A DNA stretch of 64,000 bases, taken from positions 327,080-391,079 of the forward strand of contig JAWKOD010000005.1 of assembly GCA_041391385.1 (NCBI GenBank). Reading direction: 5' to 3'. The position numbers and the translations under genes were made by a program. Of the stretch, positions 1-10,317 are shown in pieces; position 1 is the first letter of the stretch, and each line of letters opens with the position of its first letter. The notes beneath the pieces were generated by a model that saw only the letters and a list, made by a program, of their open reading frames with translations, made no database searches and had not been told where the DNA came from. Origin of the DNA: CANIGN01 sp041391385 (GTDB lineage: Bacteria > Bdellovibrionota > UBA2428).

Positions 1-2478
1 ACTGCGGGTTACGAAACTCTTAAAGGCAATATGACGGGAGTTAAGGGTGCCGATAAAAACAAAGAACTCAATATTGATGATCAATATAAACTTTATGCTA
101 AGGGACGAGTGAGTGGTCAGTGGATTGCAACTGTAGCCTATGACAGCGCGAAAACAAAAGATGCGAAGAACTCTGATTTCAAAAACATTGTAAATCCTAA
201 TGAGTTCTATACACTTTACGGCGACAATACGACTCAACGAAATGATGCTCCAAGTAGCGACAAGTTGTACTTAAAATTAGAGCGTTCCAGGTTCTATGCT
301 CTCTTTGGAGACTATGATGCTGGGTTAAACGAAACAGAGTTGGCTCGTTACAACCGTTCTTATACAGGTGTGAAGTCTGAGTACTCGGGCGAGTTTTTAG
401 GATTTAAGATATTTGGGACTCAACAAGATAGCTTTTTCTATAAAGATGAAATGCAAGCGCAAAGTATTGCTTTAAATTACCGCCTCACTAAAGGAAACAT
501 TTTAGTGAATTCAGAGAAAATTCGCTTAGTGGTAAGAGATCGCTTTAGAAGTGATGTGATTGTTAAAGACCAACTCTTAAGTCGCCACATTGATTACTCT
601 ATTGATTATCGTGCGGGAACGATTAATTTTAAACGTACAGTTGACGCTTTTGTCGATATGAACCCTCAGTTTATCGTAGCGGAATACGAAACCATGGGGG
701 TTGCAACTCGCGATTATTCTTATGGAGGTCGTGTTGAAGGAAAGGCTTTAGAGGATAAAGTAAAAGTTGGCTTTACGCACATCGAAGAAGATGAGGGCTT
801 AACAAGCTCTAATCTTCAAGGTGTGGATGTAAAAGTGAAACTAGCGGAGCAAACTGAAGTTAAGTTAGAAGCGGCCCAATCTGCAATTCAGCCTGGTGGA
901 CCTCAAGTTAAAGGCGAAGCTTATAGAGCAGAAGTTGATCATCGAAGCACAGCTTTTGATGCCAATGCTTATGTAAAAGAAACAGGTCAGGACTTTGGAA
1001 TCGGTCAACAAGCTGCCTCTGAGAGTGGAAGCTTTAAAACAGGTGCGAAAACAAGCATTCACGCCACTAAGAATTTAAATGTTAATTCAGCGTACGATCA
1101 TCAAAGACAAACAAGTTCGAATCAGACCCAAGATGTGATGCGTACGGATTTAGAGTATTTGCATAAGTCAGGTTCATTGTCTCTCGGTGGACAACGTATT
1201 CAAGAGCAGCGAGCTAGTGGAGATGTGGAAGCCAACCAAGCAACGGCTAAGGCCACTCAAAGATTGTTCGACGAGAAGCTTGAGCTTCAAGGCGGCATTG
1301 AGCAAAATATTGGATCTGACCAGAGTGTGGATTACCCCAATCGCTATATCTTACAAGCGGGCTACAAGTTAACGGATAAAGTTAGATTAATTGCAGCACA
1401 AGAGTATGCCGATGGAAAACAATACGATGCTTCCACTACTCGAGTTGGATTTGAGAGTACTCCTTGGTCCGGAGCTAAATTGGGTTCGACGTTAAATCAA
1501 AGTGTTTCAGAATACGGTCCACGAACTTTTTCTACGATGGGACTTTCGCAGTCTCTTCCTATTGGCAAGAGTTGGACTTTTGATGCCTCCGTGGATGCGA
1601 CTAAAACCTTAAAGGAACAAGGTGGTGTGGTTCCAGTGAATCCAAGTCAGCCTCTCACATCGGGAGGTTTCTTAGGTAACGGGGGCTACACTGAAGATTA
1701 TATAGCAACAACAGCCGGAGTAACGTATCGAGCTGAGCCATGGACTTGGAACTTCAGAGTTGAAAACAGAATGGGCGAGGTTGAGGACCGCGTTGGAGCG
1801 GTAACGAATATAATCCATGAACTCTCTAAAGGCGTCGTGCTTGGAACTTCTCATCAATATTACCGAAGTGATTTTGAGGGTGGAGCCAACGGACAACTTC
1901 TCCAAGGTGATTTCTCTCTTGCATATAGGCCATTGGATTCAAGATGGACTCTCTTAGATAGAGTTAAGTATCGATATGAAGTGGTCGATAATGCTGAAAG
2001 CTTACCGATCTTTGGACAGACTACACTCCAAGGTGTGGATAACGCGGTATCTGCAGCGATTGTCAACAACCTCAATATAAACCGTTTGTCTAAATTGAGA
2101 AAAAATCAATTTTCAATTTATTACGGAACAAAAATGGTTTGGGATCAATACGATGGAGATCGCTATCAGTCGCATATCGATTTATACGGTTTAGAAGTTC
2201 GTCAAGATTTGGGCGAAAAATGGGATATAGGTCTTCAAGGATCGCTTTTAAGTTCATGGAGCGCTTCAAACATGAAGTATTCGTATGGTCCTTCTGTGGG
2301 TTGGACTCCGGTTCTCAATAGTTGGATGAGCGTTGGGTATAACTTTAGAGGTTTTTATGACAGAGACTTCGATGCCGCTCGCTATACTGGACAAGGGGTT
2401 TATCTTAAACTGAGAATTAAGTTCGATGAAAAAACCTTGGGTCTAAAAAAAGGAGGCGAAGGGGAAGCTAAGAAATAA
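1..2478 (+). CDS. Outer-membrane beta-barrel protein, 5' end outside window
   Basis: The frame is open from base 1, so the start lies upstream; 825 residues are visible. The sequence is made of short amphipathic strands with alternating aromatic and polar residues and no membrane helix, typical of an outer-membrane barrel. Near visible residue 75 a YGDNTTQ segment is followed by a KLYLKLER strand and a GDYDAG turn. I associate this pattern with barrel domains found in very large DUF11-type surface proteins; that link is from memory and not tested. The C-terminus has a last strand LKLRIKF and then a charged lysine/glutamate tail, so it lacks a classical terminal-Phe barrel signal. The next gene starts 23 bases downstream on the same strand and encodes a secreted repeat protein, so the two are probably co-transcribed. 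Exact function is not recognised. Confidence 0.7.
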   Translation, partial: TAGYETLKGNMTGVKGADKNKELNIDDQYKLYAKGRVSGQWIATVAYDSAKTKDAKNSDFKNIVNPNEFYTLYGDNTTQRNDAPSSDKLYLKLERSRFYALFGDYDAGLNETELARYNRSYTGVKSEYSGEFLGFKIFGTQQDSFFYKDEMQAQSIALNYRLTKGNILVNSEKIRLVVRDRFRSDVIVKDQLLSRHIDYSIDYRAGTINFKRTVDAFVDMNPQFIVAEYETMGVATRDYSYGGRVEGKALEDKVKVGFTHIEEDEGLTSSNLQGVDVKVKLAEQTEVKLEAAQSAIQPGGPQVKGEAYRAEVDHRSTAFDANAYVKETGQDFGIGQQAASESGSFKTGAKTSIHATKNLNVNSAYDHQRQTSSNQTQDVMRTDLEYLHKSGSLSLGGQRIQEQRASGDVEANQATAKATQRLFDEKLELQGGIEQNIGSDQSVDYPNRYILQAGYKLTDKVRLIAAQEYADGKQYDASTTRVGFESTPWSGAKLGSTLNQSVSEYGPRTFSTMGLSQSLPIGKSWTFDASVDATKTLKEQGGVVPVNPSQPLTSGGFLGNGGYTEDYIATTAGVTYRAEPWTWNFRVENRMGEVEDRVGAVTNIIHELSKGVVLGTSHQYYRSDFEGGANGQLLQGDFSLAYRPLDSRWTLLDRVKYRYEVVDNAESLPIFGQTTLQGVDNAVSAAIVNNLNINRLSKLRKNQFSIYYGTKMVWDQYDGDRYQSHIDLYGLEVRQDLGEKWDIGLQGSLLSSWSASNMKYSYGPSVGWTPVLNSWMSVGYNFRGFYDRDFDAARYTGQGVYLKLRIKFDEKTLGLKKGGEGEAKK

Positions 2479-2501
2479 TTTCTTGTCTCCTTGGTTTTTG
2501 A

Positions 2502-5411
2502 TTGCATCACAAAATTGTAATTTTCTTTGTAGCCAGTCTTTCGCTGGGTGCTGAGGCTCTCACGTGCACTGCGCTCACGGGAACTTTGAATTGGACGACG
2601 ACAGCTACTTGGACAAGTGCAGGTAATTGTAATCGTGTGCCGACAACGGCTGATGCCGTAATACTTCCTAATGGAGCGAATATTACGTTAACAGCGGCAT
2701 CGAGCATTGCGAGCATTACAATGAATGCAGGATCGATTTTAAGTTTAGGTGGCACAACAACCGCTTTTCCTACAGTGTCGGGGGCAAAGAATTTAAATGC
2801 CGCAAGCACATTGCAACTTACAGGAACGGGAACGCAAACACTTGCGGCAGGCACCTATGGAAATCTTGTTCTTGCAGGCAGTGGGGCTAAGCGACATGCT
2901 GCGGGAGTAACAACAGTTCTTGGAAATTATACAAAGAACGCAACTCCAACGTATATTGGAACGAATAATCCTACACTCAATATCTCTGGGGATATGTCTA
3001 TTGCGGGTACCTATACAACGGGCACGGGTGCGATAAGTGTTGGAGGTAATTTGGATCTTCAAGCAGCTGCCACGCTCACGCTGAATCGAACTACGAATGG
3101 GATGCCTACCGTTACGGGTACAAAAACTTTTAATCCGACGAGCACCGTTGTTTATAGCGCAAATGCGACTCAAATCGTGACCGCTGAGACTTATGGAAAT
3201 CTTACCTTGTCGCGAACGAGTGGGACAAGAACACGCACTCCTGCAGCTGGAACGATCAATATAGTCGGTAATTTTGTCATTAATGCGAGTATTGTATGGG
3301 GTGGAAACACAAATAATCCTACAGTGAATATGGGTGGGAATTTTACGAATTCAGGAACTTTTACCCCGGGAACGGGTCTTTACACTTTTAATGGGACAGG
3401 GACTCAAACAATATCAGCTGCGACGACATGGATAAATTTAAAGGTTACAAATTCAAGTGCTCAGGGATTGAGTTTAACAACATCACAAACGGTGACGAAT
3501 TTTACTCTTGATCCGAGTGCTGTTCTCACTCTTGCAGGAACGACAACCGCATTTCCGACGGTGTCGGGTACTACGAGTTTAGATGCAACGAGTACGGTGA
3601 GGTTTACAGGTACGGGGACTCAAACAGTACCCGCTCTGACTTATGGAAATTTGTTTTTAAGTGCGAATGCCACCACTAAAACAATGGCTGCCGGTACTCA
3701 CACAATTGCGGGTGATTTAACTTTGGGAACGGGTACGACATACAACGGCACGACAAATAATCCGACGGTGAACATAGCGGGTAATTTTATTGAGTCCGGT
3801 ACTTTTAATTCAGGGAGCGGTCTTTATACTTTTAACGGAACAAGTACGCAGACGATTTCTGCGGCGAATACTTGGGTAAATTTCGCAGTTACAAACGCCA
3901 GCGCTCAAGGTTTAAGTTTAACTACGACACAAACCATCACTAATTTTACGCTAGCGCCTAATGCTGTACTCACTCTTGCAGGAACGACGACGGCTTTTCC
4001 GACAGTGTCGGGAACACGAACTATTGATACGACGAGTACGGTGCGATTTGTGGGAACAGGAGCACAAACAGTGCCCGCCATCACTTATGGAAATTTAGTC
4101 TTAAGTGCAACGGGCACAACAAAAACAATGGCTGCGGGCACACATACGATTACAGGTGATTTTACTTTGGGATCTGGAACGACCTTTAATGGGACTACAA
4201 ATAATCCAACAGTGAATTTTGCAAAGGACTTTACAAATGCGGGCACTTTTAATTCAGGGACGGGAGTGTATACAGCCAATGGCACTTCGGTACAAAATTT
4301 AACGGGAGCAACAACCTTTGCGAGGCTCAGTATTAACAACACCGCTCCCTTGCCTGATCCAATATTGCTTTTAAATAATAACGTAACCATTAGCACTAAT
4401 CTTAACTTTGTTTAGGGGGGCTATCTTACAGGTATCAATAAGTTGATTGTTTCCAACGGTGCAACAGTTACAGGGGCTGGGGCGGGTACAGGTTGGGTCA
4501 TAGGAAATCTTCAAAAATATATTTCTGCAGGTACTTCGACTCAAACATTTGAAGTGGGTACATTGGGGATAAGTGCGCCAAGTCTTGCCTACACACCCGT
4601 TACGTTAACTTTTACGGGAGCTACGGCGGGGAGTCTTATAGTAAGTGCCGTTGGAGGAGAGCATCCTCAGGTATATACCTCAGGGCTTGATTCTACGTTA
4701 AGTGTAAATCGTTACTGGTTTTTAACGACAAGTGGCGTGATCGGAACTGCCTTAGGGTCCTTTACGAATTATTCTGGAGTTTTTAATTTTATATCGCAAG
4801 ATCTTGATGCGGGAGTAAACACAGCTAAATTGTTTGGGGTGCGTTGGACTGGATCTGCATGGACAACTCCTACAACGGGTACGCGCACAAGTACTTCGAC
4901 TCAAGTGACTGGAGTTACTTCATTGGGAGAGTTTGCAATCGGTCATTCAAAAGCACCCTCACTTACTCTTACTAGCTTGACGTTATCAGATCCGATAAAT
5001 TCAACAAGTAACCCTAAGGCAATTTATGGAGCGATTAAGTCCTTCACAACACTTTCTACAAATAATGGTCTTGCAACAAATACTGGGACTTATTCTATAA
5101 GCCACATAGTGCAGCCAGGGGCTTCAGTTTATGTGAATAGTTTTGGTAATTGTGGCCCTGTGAATTTTTCAGATGGCACGCCTTCGAGTGGGCTTAGTTG
5201 TATTTTTAGTTCTTTGAATTCACTTGTAGATAGTGTGGATTTTTCTTCGGATTCGGGAGCAACATGGACTTATGTTCCAAGCCCCGATGCAAATGGCTGC
5301 GATAGTGCAGTTACCAATATTCGAATACGTCCTCAGGGTGTGTTCAATACGGGGCAATCAGTGAGTCCGGCACCTAATTTTCAAGCGACGTACCGGGTTT
5401 GTGTGCGCTAG
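2502..5411 (+). pseudogene. Secreted repeat protein interrupted by in-frame TAG
   Basis: A TTG start at 2502 opens a frame with a signal peptide (hydrophobic residues 5-20). A long Thr/Ser/Gly/Asn-rich beta-strand repeat region follows, of beta-helix or adhesin type. The frame stops at TAG 4413-4415, but the same frame continues without gap (GGYLTGINK onward) to 5411 with unchanged composition. This is one gene of about 969 codons with an internal stop, not two genes. An internal ATG- or TTG-like restart near 4443 would lack a signal peptide. The last 140 residues (FSDGTPSSGLS, YVPSPDANGCD, PAPNFQATY) resemble the C-terminus of the convergent DUF11 gene. No Shine-Dalgarno is obvious; the upstream barrel gene ends 23 bases before. 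The TAG could be a nonsense mutation, a base error or, less likely, read through. Confidence 0.65.
3537..4310 (+). repeat. 444-bp (148-residue) tandem repeats inside the surface gene
   Basis: The segment starting ggaacgacaaccgcatttcc at 3537 recurs at 3981, exactly 444 bases (148 codons) later, and the two copies stay closely similar over most of their length. A more diverged copy of the same start is visible at 2751. Each protein unit runs LTLAGTTTAFPTVSGT, then TYGNL, AAGTHTI, NNPTVN and NGT.TQTISA strands. Such in-frame repeats are typical of elongated beta-solenoid surface proteins and can expand or contract by recombination. Confidence 0.75.
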
Positions 5412-5424
5412 TAGCTTTGTGTAA

Positions 5425-8400
5425 TTATTTTACTTTCGCTTTAAATTTTATAGTGAAGTTTGGGTCGGGGGGGGTGCCAGATGAGGCATTCATCGTGCCT
5501 GAGGGGCTCACTTGAAAGCCTTTTACGTTGAGATCGTATCCATCGACATCCGGAACTGGGGTGTAGGTGTAAGGGGCTCCACCGCCAACTTGATTGGAGT
5601 AACCTATGTTTGTTGGGTATGTAAAACTCAGTCCACTCGTCGGAGTTCCTTGCGTAAATGTTACGGGATTCCCACCTGCACATGTAGCACTTACGCACAT
5701 AACCATGTTTGTTGGGATGACATCCTTAATCGAAACGGTGTTTGCATTGGGTGATCCACGTCCCGTGTTTGTTGCTAGAATAGAGTATTCAATAAGAGAG
5801 CCAGGAATGCGCTTGTAGTTTGAGCCCGAGATAAAATCAGAGATAATCGAGCTCGATTTCACAATCGTCATGATGGCTTGTGCAACAGGAAAAGCTCCGA
5901 TTAAATCGTCACTTATAGTATTCTCTGCGCCTTCTTTAGCCACTACAGTGACCTCCCAGTTTCCACCAAGTGGACTTGTAGGTATGGTATAGGCGTATTC
6001 ATAAGTTCGAGTGAGTGCTGTGGTTGCTTTGGATGTCATTGCAGCTGAGCTAACGAGGCTTGTTCCAGCAGGAGTTTTAATCGTAATAGCTGCACTTGTT
6101 ATGTCCGCGCTTCCGAAGGGGTCAGATACCACAGCTCTAATGTAAGCTGTTTCGCCTTGAGCGTAATCCGTTGCAGTTGTGACTGCGGGGTAAGTGGCGG
6201 AATAAGTGTCGATGCTGTCTACGTTAATAACGGTGTTCACTGTGGGCTGAAGTTGGGAGAGAACGCCGCCATCGAGAGCTCTGATGATAATGCGTCTTTT
6301 TGTTTGAGTTGTATTGTTTGTGAGTCGAAATCGAAGATCTCTTCCGGCAGGGATTGTGACATCTGATCCTAGTGTGATGCTGAAAGTCTCAGTTTCGTAA
6401 GTTCCATTTGTAGATATCGTTATATTTTTTTGTTGGTTTCCGATGGCAATCCAGCCACCTGCTCCGTTGCTATAGTCGAGGTCTACGCGGACAGTACGTG
6501 TAGTGCTTCCACCTGCTTTTGTGAGACGCAGGGTTATGGGGATGGTACCGGCTGCAAGAGTTAGGTCAGCTGCAAGTACAGGGTTAAGTATGTAGGATTG
6601 TGAGTTTCCGCCGCCGTTTATTGTGGTTGAAGAGGTCGCAACAGGGATCACGCGTGTAAGTGAATTTCCCCCACTGTTAGCGATGTAAATATCTTTCGTT
6701 CCCACTGTGGGAATTTGAGAGGGCGAAACTGTGATGGTTGGAGCGTCTGCTGTTCCGCCAGTTCCGACAGGAACTGTGATAGTTGCTGTGTTGTCTATTG
6801 TGTCCCCGGGGTTTGCTGTGCCAGCAATCGTAACGTTAAAGGTAATGGTGGCAGAGCCACTTGCGGGAACCGAAATGTTTGTAATGTTTAAGTAGCCCGT
6901 GCCATTAGCACCTGTGCCACCTCCTGTAGAAGAGTTGGTCGCTCCAGCCGGAATACTTTGTACGCTAAAGCCTGTAATATTTGCAGGAATGTTGTCCGTA
7001 ACGCTCACTCCTGAGGCAGCAGCTGTAGTGCTCGTATTATTGAGGGTGATGGTGTATTGGATGGTGTCTCCGACATCAACTTCGCCTCCATTTATATCAT
7101 TGTAGTCTTTTGTGGAACTCGAAAGATCAGGACCAAGTACTGTCGTGGGATCACTCGCGGTATCGTTGCCTGAATCATTATCGAAGTTTACTCCGCTGAC
7201 AGTGGCTGAATTTGTGACACTTGGAAAGGCTGCGTTATCAACTGAAACAGTGAGGGTAATGTCGGGACTCGTAGCTCCATTCGCGAGTGGACTGGGGCGT
7301 GTACAGGTAACAGTTGGTGTGGAGAATGAGCAGCTCCAACCTGAGCCTGTTGCACTTACAAATCCAAGTCCAGTGGGGAGTGTGTCTGTAACGGTAATGG
7401 TGCCACTTGTTGCGAGAGGCCCGTTGTTGGTGACGTTCATAGTGTAGACGCCGTTGTTATTCACTGAAAAGTCGCCACTATGAGTTTTGCTAATGGCTAA
7501 GTCGGATACGGGTGTGTTGGTTACCGAAATAACTTGTGCATTCAAAAGTACAAGGTCACCTCCCGATGAGTACACGCTTGTGGCAGAAGTTTGTCCGGCA
7601 GATAGGAAGCTATCGACATCGTAACTGTCTATGTCGACTCCATAGTAATTGTTAGAGGTGCCATATTTGTTAATGGTTGAGTTAAATTGGTTGTTTGTTG
7701 GGTTTGCCGTGTCGGTTAGAGCGTTTCCATTGAAAGTAATATTTTCATTGAATCCACTTAGACTGGCAGAGTTTCCAACGTCACCTTCCCAGCTCACAAC
7801 GGCAAAGCGGCCATTGATGGGAGAGGAAGGAATTTTAAAGTTACTTGGCGTAAGGGTAATGGAGCTTCCTCGAAATTGTTGGAGACCATCGTAAACGTTA
7901 ACAACGCGAAAATCCTCGCTTGGATGAGAAAATATAACCACAAGGGCCCATCCAGCAAGTACGGCAGAGCTTCCACACCAGGGCGAGCCAGTATCTACAG
8001 TAAGGTTGCTAAACGAATAAGTGCCATTACCGGTGACGAGCGAAGTTACATCTTTAAACCCCCCAAAGTAATCGTAGTCAGGGGGATAGTTGAAAACTTC
8101 AGAAAAACTTCTGTCGGCGGTGACATTTGTTCCATTAAAAGTAACGTTTAAATCAGCTGTTACACCACTTCCCGCCCAATAAAGGTAAGCCGCTTCGATC
8201 GTTGCTCCAGAGGGGATTGTGCTTATGGTCCCATTTACGGGACCGGTTGTTGTGTTACACTGTCCACCCGAACCATCGGCACCTGTTCTCATGGTGCCAC
8301 CACCTGTAACGAAATTGAGATTACCCGCAAATGAATTGTAAAGAGTTACGCTGGTAGCGTTTATTTGTTGAATAGATAAGAGGAGGCTCAATGCGCATAT

Positions 8401-8433
8401 TAGCCGTATGTATTTGAATAGAAAATTACTCAT
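5425..8433 (-). CDS. Secreted DUF11-domain surface protein (1002 aa)
   Basis: The protein has an N-terminal signal peptide (about residues 1-26, ending INA), so it is exported. Residues about 27-310 form a beta-rich domain with an AAYLYWAGSG motif seen in large surface proteins. Two DUF11-type Ig-like domains follow (about 315-425, starting DLAISKTHSGDF, and about 430-560). After a middle beta region, a third DUF11-like module (about 865-1002) ends in PVPDVDGYD and PDPNFTIKF. DUF11 domains are common stalk modules of cell-surface proteins; the ligand is unknown. The gene is convergent with the repeat protein at 2502-5411, 13 bases apart, and shares its C-terminal module. The start is the ATG at 8433, ahead of the export signal. 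Confidence 0.8.
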   Translation of the reverse strand: MSNFLFKYIRLICALSLLLSIQQINATSVTLYNSFAGNLNFVTGGGTMRTGADGSGGQCNTTTGPVNGTISTIPSGATIEAAYLYWAGSGVTADLNVTFNGTNVTADRSFSEVFNYPPDYDYFGGFKDVTSLVTGNGTYSFSNLTVDTGSPWCGSSAVLAGWALVVIFSHPSEDFRVVNVYDGLQQFRGSSITLTPSNFKIPSSPINGRFAVVSWEGDVGNSASLSGFNENITFNGNALTDTANPTNNQFNSTINKYGTSNNYYGVDIDSYDVDSFLSAGQTSATSVYSSGGDLVLLNAQVISVTNTPVSDLAISKTHSGDFSVNNNGVYTMNVTNNGPLATSGTITVTDTLPTGLGFVSATGSGWSCSFSTPTVTCTRPSPLANGATSPDITLTVSVDNAAFPSVTNSATVSGVNFDNDSGNDTASDPTTVLGPDLSSSTKDYNDINGGEVDVGDTIQYTITLNNTSTTAAASGVSVTDNIPANITGFSVQSIPAGATNSSTGGGTGANGTGYLNITNISVPASGSATITFNVTIAGTANPGDTIDNTATITVPVGTGGTADAPTITVSPSQIPTVGTKDIYIANSGGNSLTRVIPVATSSTTINGGGNSQSYILNPVLAADLTLAAGTIPITLRLTKAGGSTTRTVRVDLDYSNGAGGWIAIGNQQKNITISTNGTYETETFSITLGSDVTIPAGRDLRFRLTNNTTQTKRRIIIRALDGGVLSQLQPTVNTVINVDSIDTYSATYPAVTTATDYAQGETAYIRAVVSDPFGSADITSAAITIKTPAGTSLVSSAAMTSKATTALTRTYEYAYTIPTSPLGGNWEVTVVAKEGAENTISDDLIGAFPVAQAIMTIVKSSSIISDFISGSNYKRIPGSLIEYSILATNTGRGSPNANTVSIKDVIPTNMVMCVSATCAGGNPVTFTQGTPTSGLSFTYPTNIGYSNQVGGGAPYTYTPVPDVDGYDLNVKGFQVSPSGTMNASSGTPPDPNFTIKFKAKVK

Positions 8434-8593
8434 TTAAGTCGCGCCTACGTCCCCTTATTAGAATAAGTTTTTTTGACTCAATATTGTAGTGAAAACTCTG
8501 TTCAATTGCTGGAATTAGAAGGTTATTTTGCGTTTTTGGGCGTCGGTGTATTGACGATCAAGAAAGTATTAACACGAAATTTACAATGAGGTA
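8434..8593. other. Intergenic region upstream of the DUF11 gene
   Basis: 160 bases between the DUF11 gene start and the Nudix stop. On the minus strand TTGAGT followed 15 bases later by TAATAA, just before AAGGGG, is a weak promoter candidate for the DUF11 gene. I see no terminator hairpin or RNA gene. Confidence 0.3.
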
Positions 8594-9001
8594 TTAGTAG
8601 CGTCCGAGAAAGTAGTCGTTCAATATTTGCCTATGATCAAAGGCAATGTTCTCGGGTAAATTGAACTGATGGTAAAGTTCGACTGATTTAGCATCACTCG
8701 CTGCTTTGGGATTGCCTTTGCCACGTGCTACAAAAACGGTTGAAACGCTCTGCATGCGGGGGTCTCTTTTGGGGTCTGAGTAGGTATGGAATTGACGCAC
8801 TATTTCTATGTCGAGTGAGGTTTCTTCTTTGATTTCTCGAAGGACGGCATCTTCGAGGCCTTCCCCTTCTTCAACAAAGCCACCGGGGAGCGCCCAGCCG
8901 TTAGGTTCGTTTTTTCGTTCAACAAGCACAATAAGACCTGCGCCCATATCAATAATGGCATCCACGCAGACCGCAATCTTTTGAGTATTCTCCACGACCA
9001 T
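8594..9001 (-). CDS. Nudix hydrolase
   Basis: 135 residues, the usual size for a stand-alone Nudix domain. The Nudix box is at about residues 41-63: GG, five residues, E, seven residues, then REIKEET. The box glycine that normally follows EE-x is replaced by serine (EETSL); the catalytic glutamates are intact. Nudix enzymes hydrolyse nucleoside diphosphates linked to another moiety, such as ADP-ribose, NADH, oxidised dNTPs or NDP-sugars. The substrate cannot be told from sequence. Start is ATG 9001, with a purine-rich GGGGATGGG upstream. It stands alone, 160 bases from the DUF11 gene start, with the REP-like inverted repeat immediately upstream. Confidence 0.85.
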   Translation of the reverse strand: MVVENTQKIAVCVDAIIDMGAGLIVLVERKNEPNGWALPGGFVEEGEGLEDAVLREIKEETSLDIEIVRQFHTYSDPKRDPRMQSVSTVFVARGKGNPKAASDAKSVELYHQFNLPENIAFDHRQILNDYFLGRY

Positions 9002-9026
9002 AGGTTAATGCCCATCCCCTCCGCGG

Positions 9027-9160
9027 TCAAAAGGTGCCTAGTTACTTTTTACGTGTACCCGCTACCTTTTTGCATTTTTGGAATGAAAACATACAAAAAG
9101 GTAGCGGGTACGGGACAAAAGGTGCCGGGTACACGTAAAAAGTAACTAGGTACCTTTTGG
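9027..9160. repeat. REP-like long imperfect inverted repeat
   Basis: The left arm (9027-9072) and right arm (9094-9160) are reverse complements over about 45 bases with a single change. The right arm also carries a 21-base insertion (about 9112-9132) that duplicates the motif acaaaaggtgccgggtac. The core word AAAAGGTnnCnGGTAC occurs several times. The arms would fold into a long hairpin between the Nudix and ald genes. A shorter relative lies at 31815-31860, so this is a dispersed family resembling bacterial REP/BIME elements. No adjacent transposase is present. Confidence 0.75.
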
Positions 9161-9197
9161 TGGATAATCGCTTGGCTCTCGGCTAATCTTCACGGGT

Positions 9198-10304
9198 ATG
9201 AAAATCGGGGTTCCTAAAGAAGTCAAAAACTTAGAAAACAGAGTGGCACTTGTCAGAGCGGGAGTGAGAACTCTCGTCACACAAGGGCACGAGGTTGTTG
9301 TGCAAAAGGGCGCAGGGCTGGGCTCTGGCATATCGGATGAAGATTACACTTCAAGTGGGGCTCGTATTGTAGAAACAGCCAAAGAAGCTTGGGATGTCGA
9401 TATGGTTATCAAGGTTAAAGAGCCCCAGGCTGAAGAATTTCCCTTGATGCGCCCTGGTCTTTTTCTTTTTACTTACCTACATTTAGCGAACGAAGCTCAA
9501 TTGACTCAAGAGCTTGTCAATCGCAAGGTTCGCGCAATTGCTTATGAAACAATTCAACTTCCTGACGGAACTCTGCCTTTGCTTCGTCCTATGTCAGAAG
9601 TCGCAGGACGTATGGCTCCTCAAATTGGAGCGCATTACTTAGAGAAGTCTCAAGGTGGTCTCGGTGTTCTTTTAGGTGGAACTCCTGGAACTTCACGAGG
9701 ACAAGTGACAATTGTGGGCGGTGGAGTAGCGGGAGCTAATGCCGCTAAAATTGCAGTTGGTCTCGGTGCTCGCGTTACAATTATTGAGCGCAGTCAAAAA
9801 CGTCTTGAGTATTTGGATGATATTTTTGGATCCACAGTGAACACGCTTATGAGTAACCCCATTACAATTGAAGAAAGCGTAAAAAAATCCGATCTTGTTA
9901 TCGGAAGTATCCTCATTCCAGGAGCAAAAGCTTCGAAACTAGTTACGCGTGATCTTGTTGCGCAAATGAAACCCGGAGCTGTTCTCGTAGATATCGCTAT
10001 CGATCAAGGCGGTTGTTTTGAATCCTCAAAACCTACCTCTCACCAAAATCCAATTTTTGTTGAAAATGGTGTTATCCATTATTGCGTAACAAACATGCCC
10101 GGAGCTGTTGCACGAACTTCTACCTTTGCACTTACAAATCATACATTGACTTATGCAACACACATTGCGGCTGATCCCATTGGGGCTATTCGTCACGATC
10201 CCGCTCTTGCGCTTGGAGTGAATTGTTGGGACGGACATTGTGTCTATAAGCAAGTCGCTGATGATTTGAATCTTCCGTACACACCCTTGCAAAAACTTCT
10301 TTAG
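9198..10304 (+). CDS. ald: Alanine dehydrogenase
   Basis: Catalyses reversible NAD-dependent oxidative deamination of L-alanine to pyruvate and ammonia in the cytoplasm. The 368 residues match the family length of about 370. The N-terminus MKIGVPKEVKNLENRV is characteristic. Substrate-binding Lys74 and catalytic His95 (FTYLHLA) sit at the family positions. The NAD-binding Rossmann motif is GGGVAG at 173-178 and the catalytic Asp268 lies in VDIAIDQGG. It is probably monocistronic or co-transcribed with the glycosyltransferase 13 bases downstream. ATG 9198 is chosen because the family begins exactly here. The REP-like inverted repeat ends 37 bases upstream. Confidence 0.96.
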   Translation: MKIGVPKEVKNLENRVALVRAGVRTLVTQGHEVVVQKGAGLGSGISDEDYTSSGARIVETAKEAWDVDMVIKVKEPQAEEFPLMRPGLFLFTYLHLANEAQLTQELVNRKVRAIAYETIQLPDGTLPLLRPMSEVAGRMAPQIGAHYLEKSQGGLGVLLGGTPGTSRGQVTIVGGGVAGANAAKIAVGLGARVTIIERSQKRLEYLDDIFGSTVNTLMSNPITIEESVKKSDLVIGSILIPGAKASKLVTRDLVAQMKPGAVLVDIAIDQGGCFESSKPTSHQNPIFVENGVIHYCVTNMPGAVARTSTFALTNHTLTYATHIAADPIGAIRHDPALALGVNCWDGHCVYKQVADDLNLPYTPLQKLL

Positions 10305-10317
10305 GGTTTCGTTCGAG

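Noticed and set aside
7112..7447. Plus-strand frames inside the DUF11 gene
   Set aside because: Antisense shadows caused by the low-complexity beta-repeat coding sequence.
9027..9160. Insertion sequence ends
   Set aside because: No transposase frame lies between or beside the arms and no target duplication is visible; a REP-like palindrome fits better.
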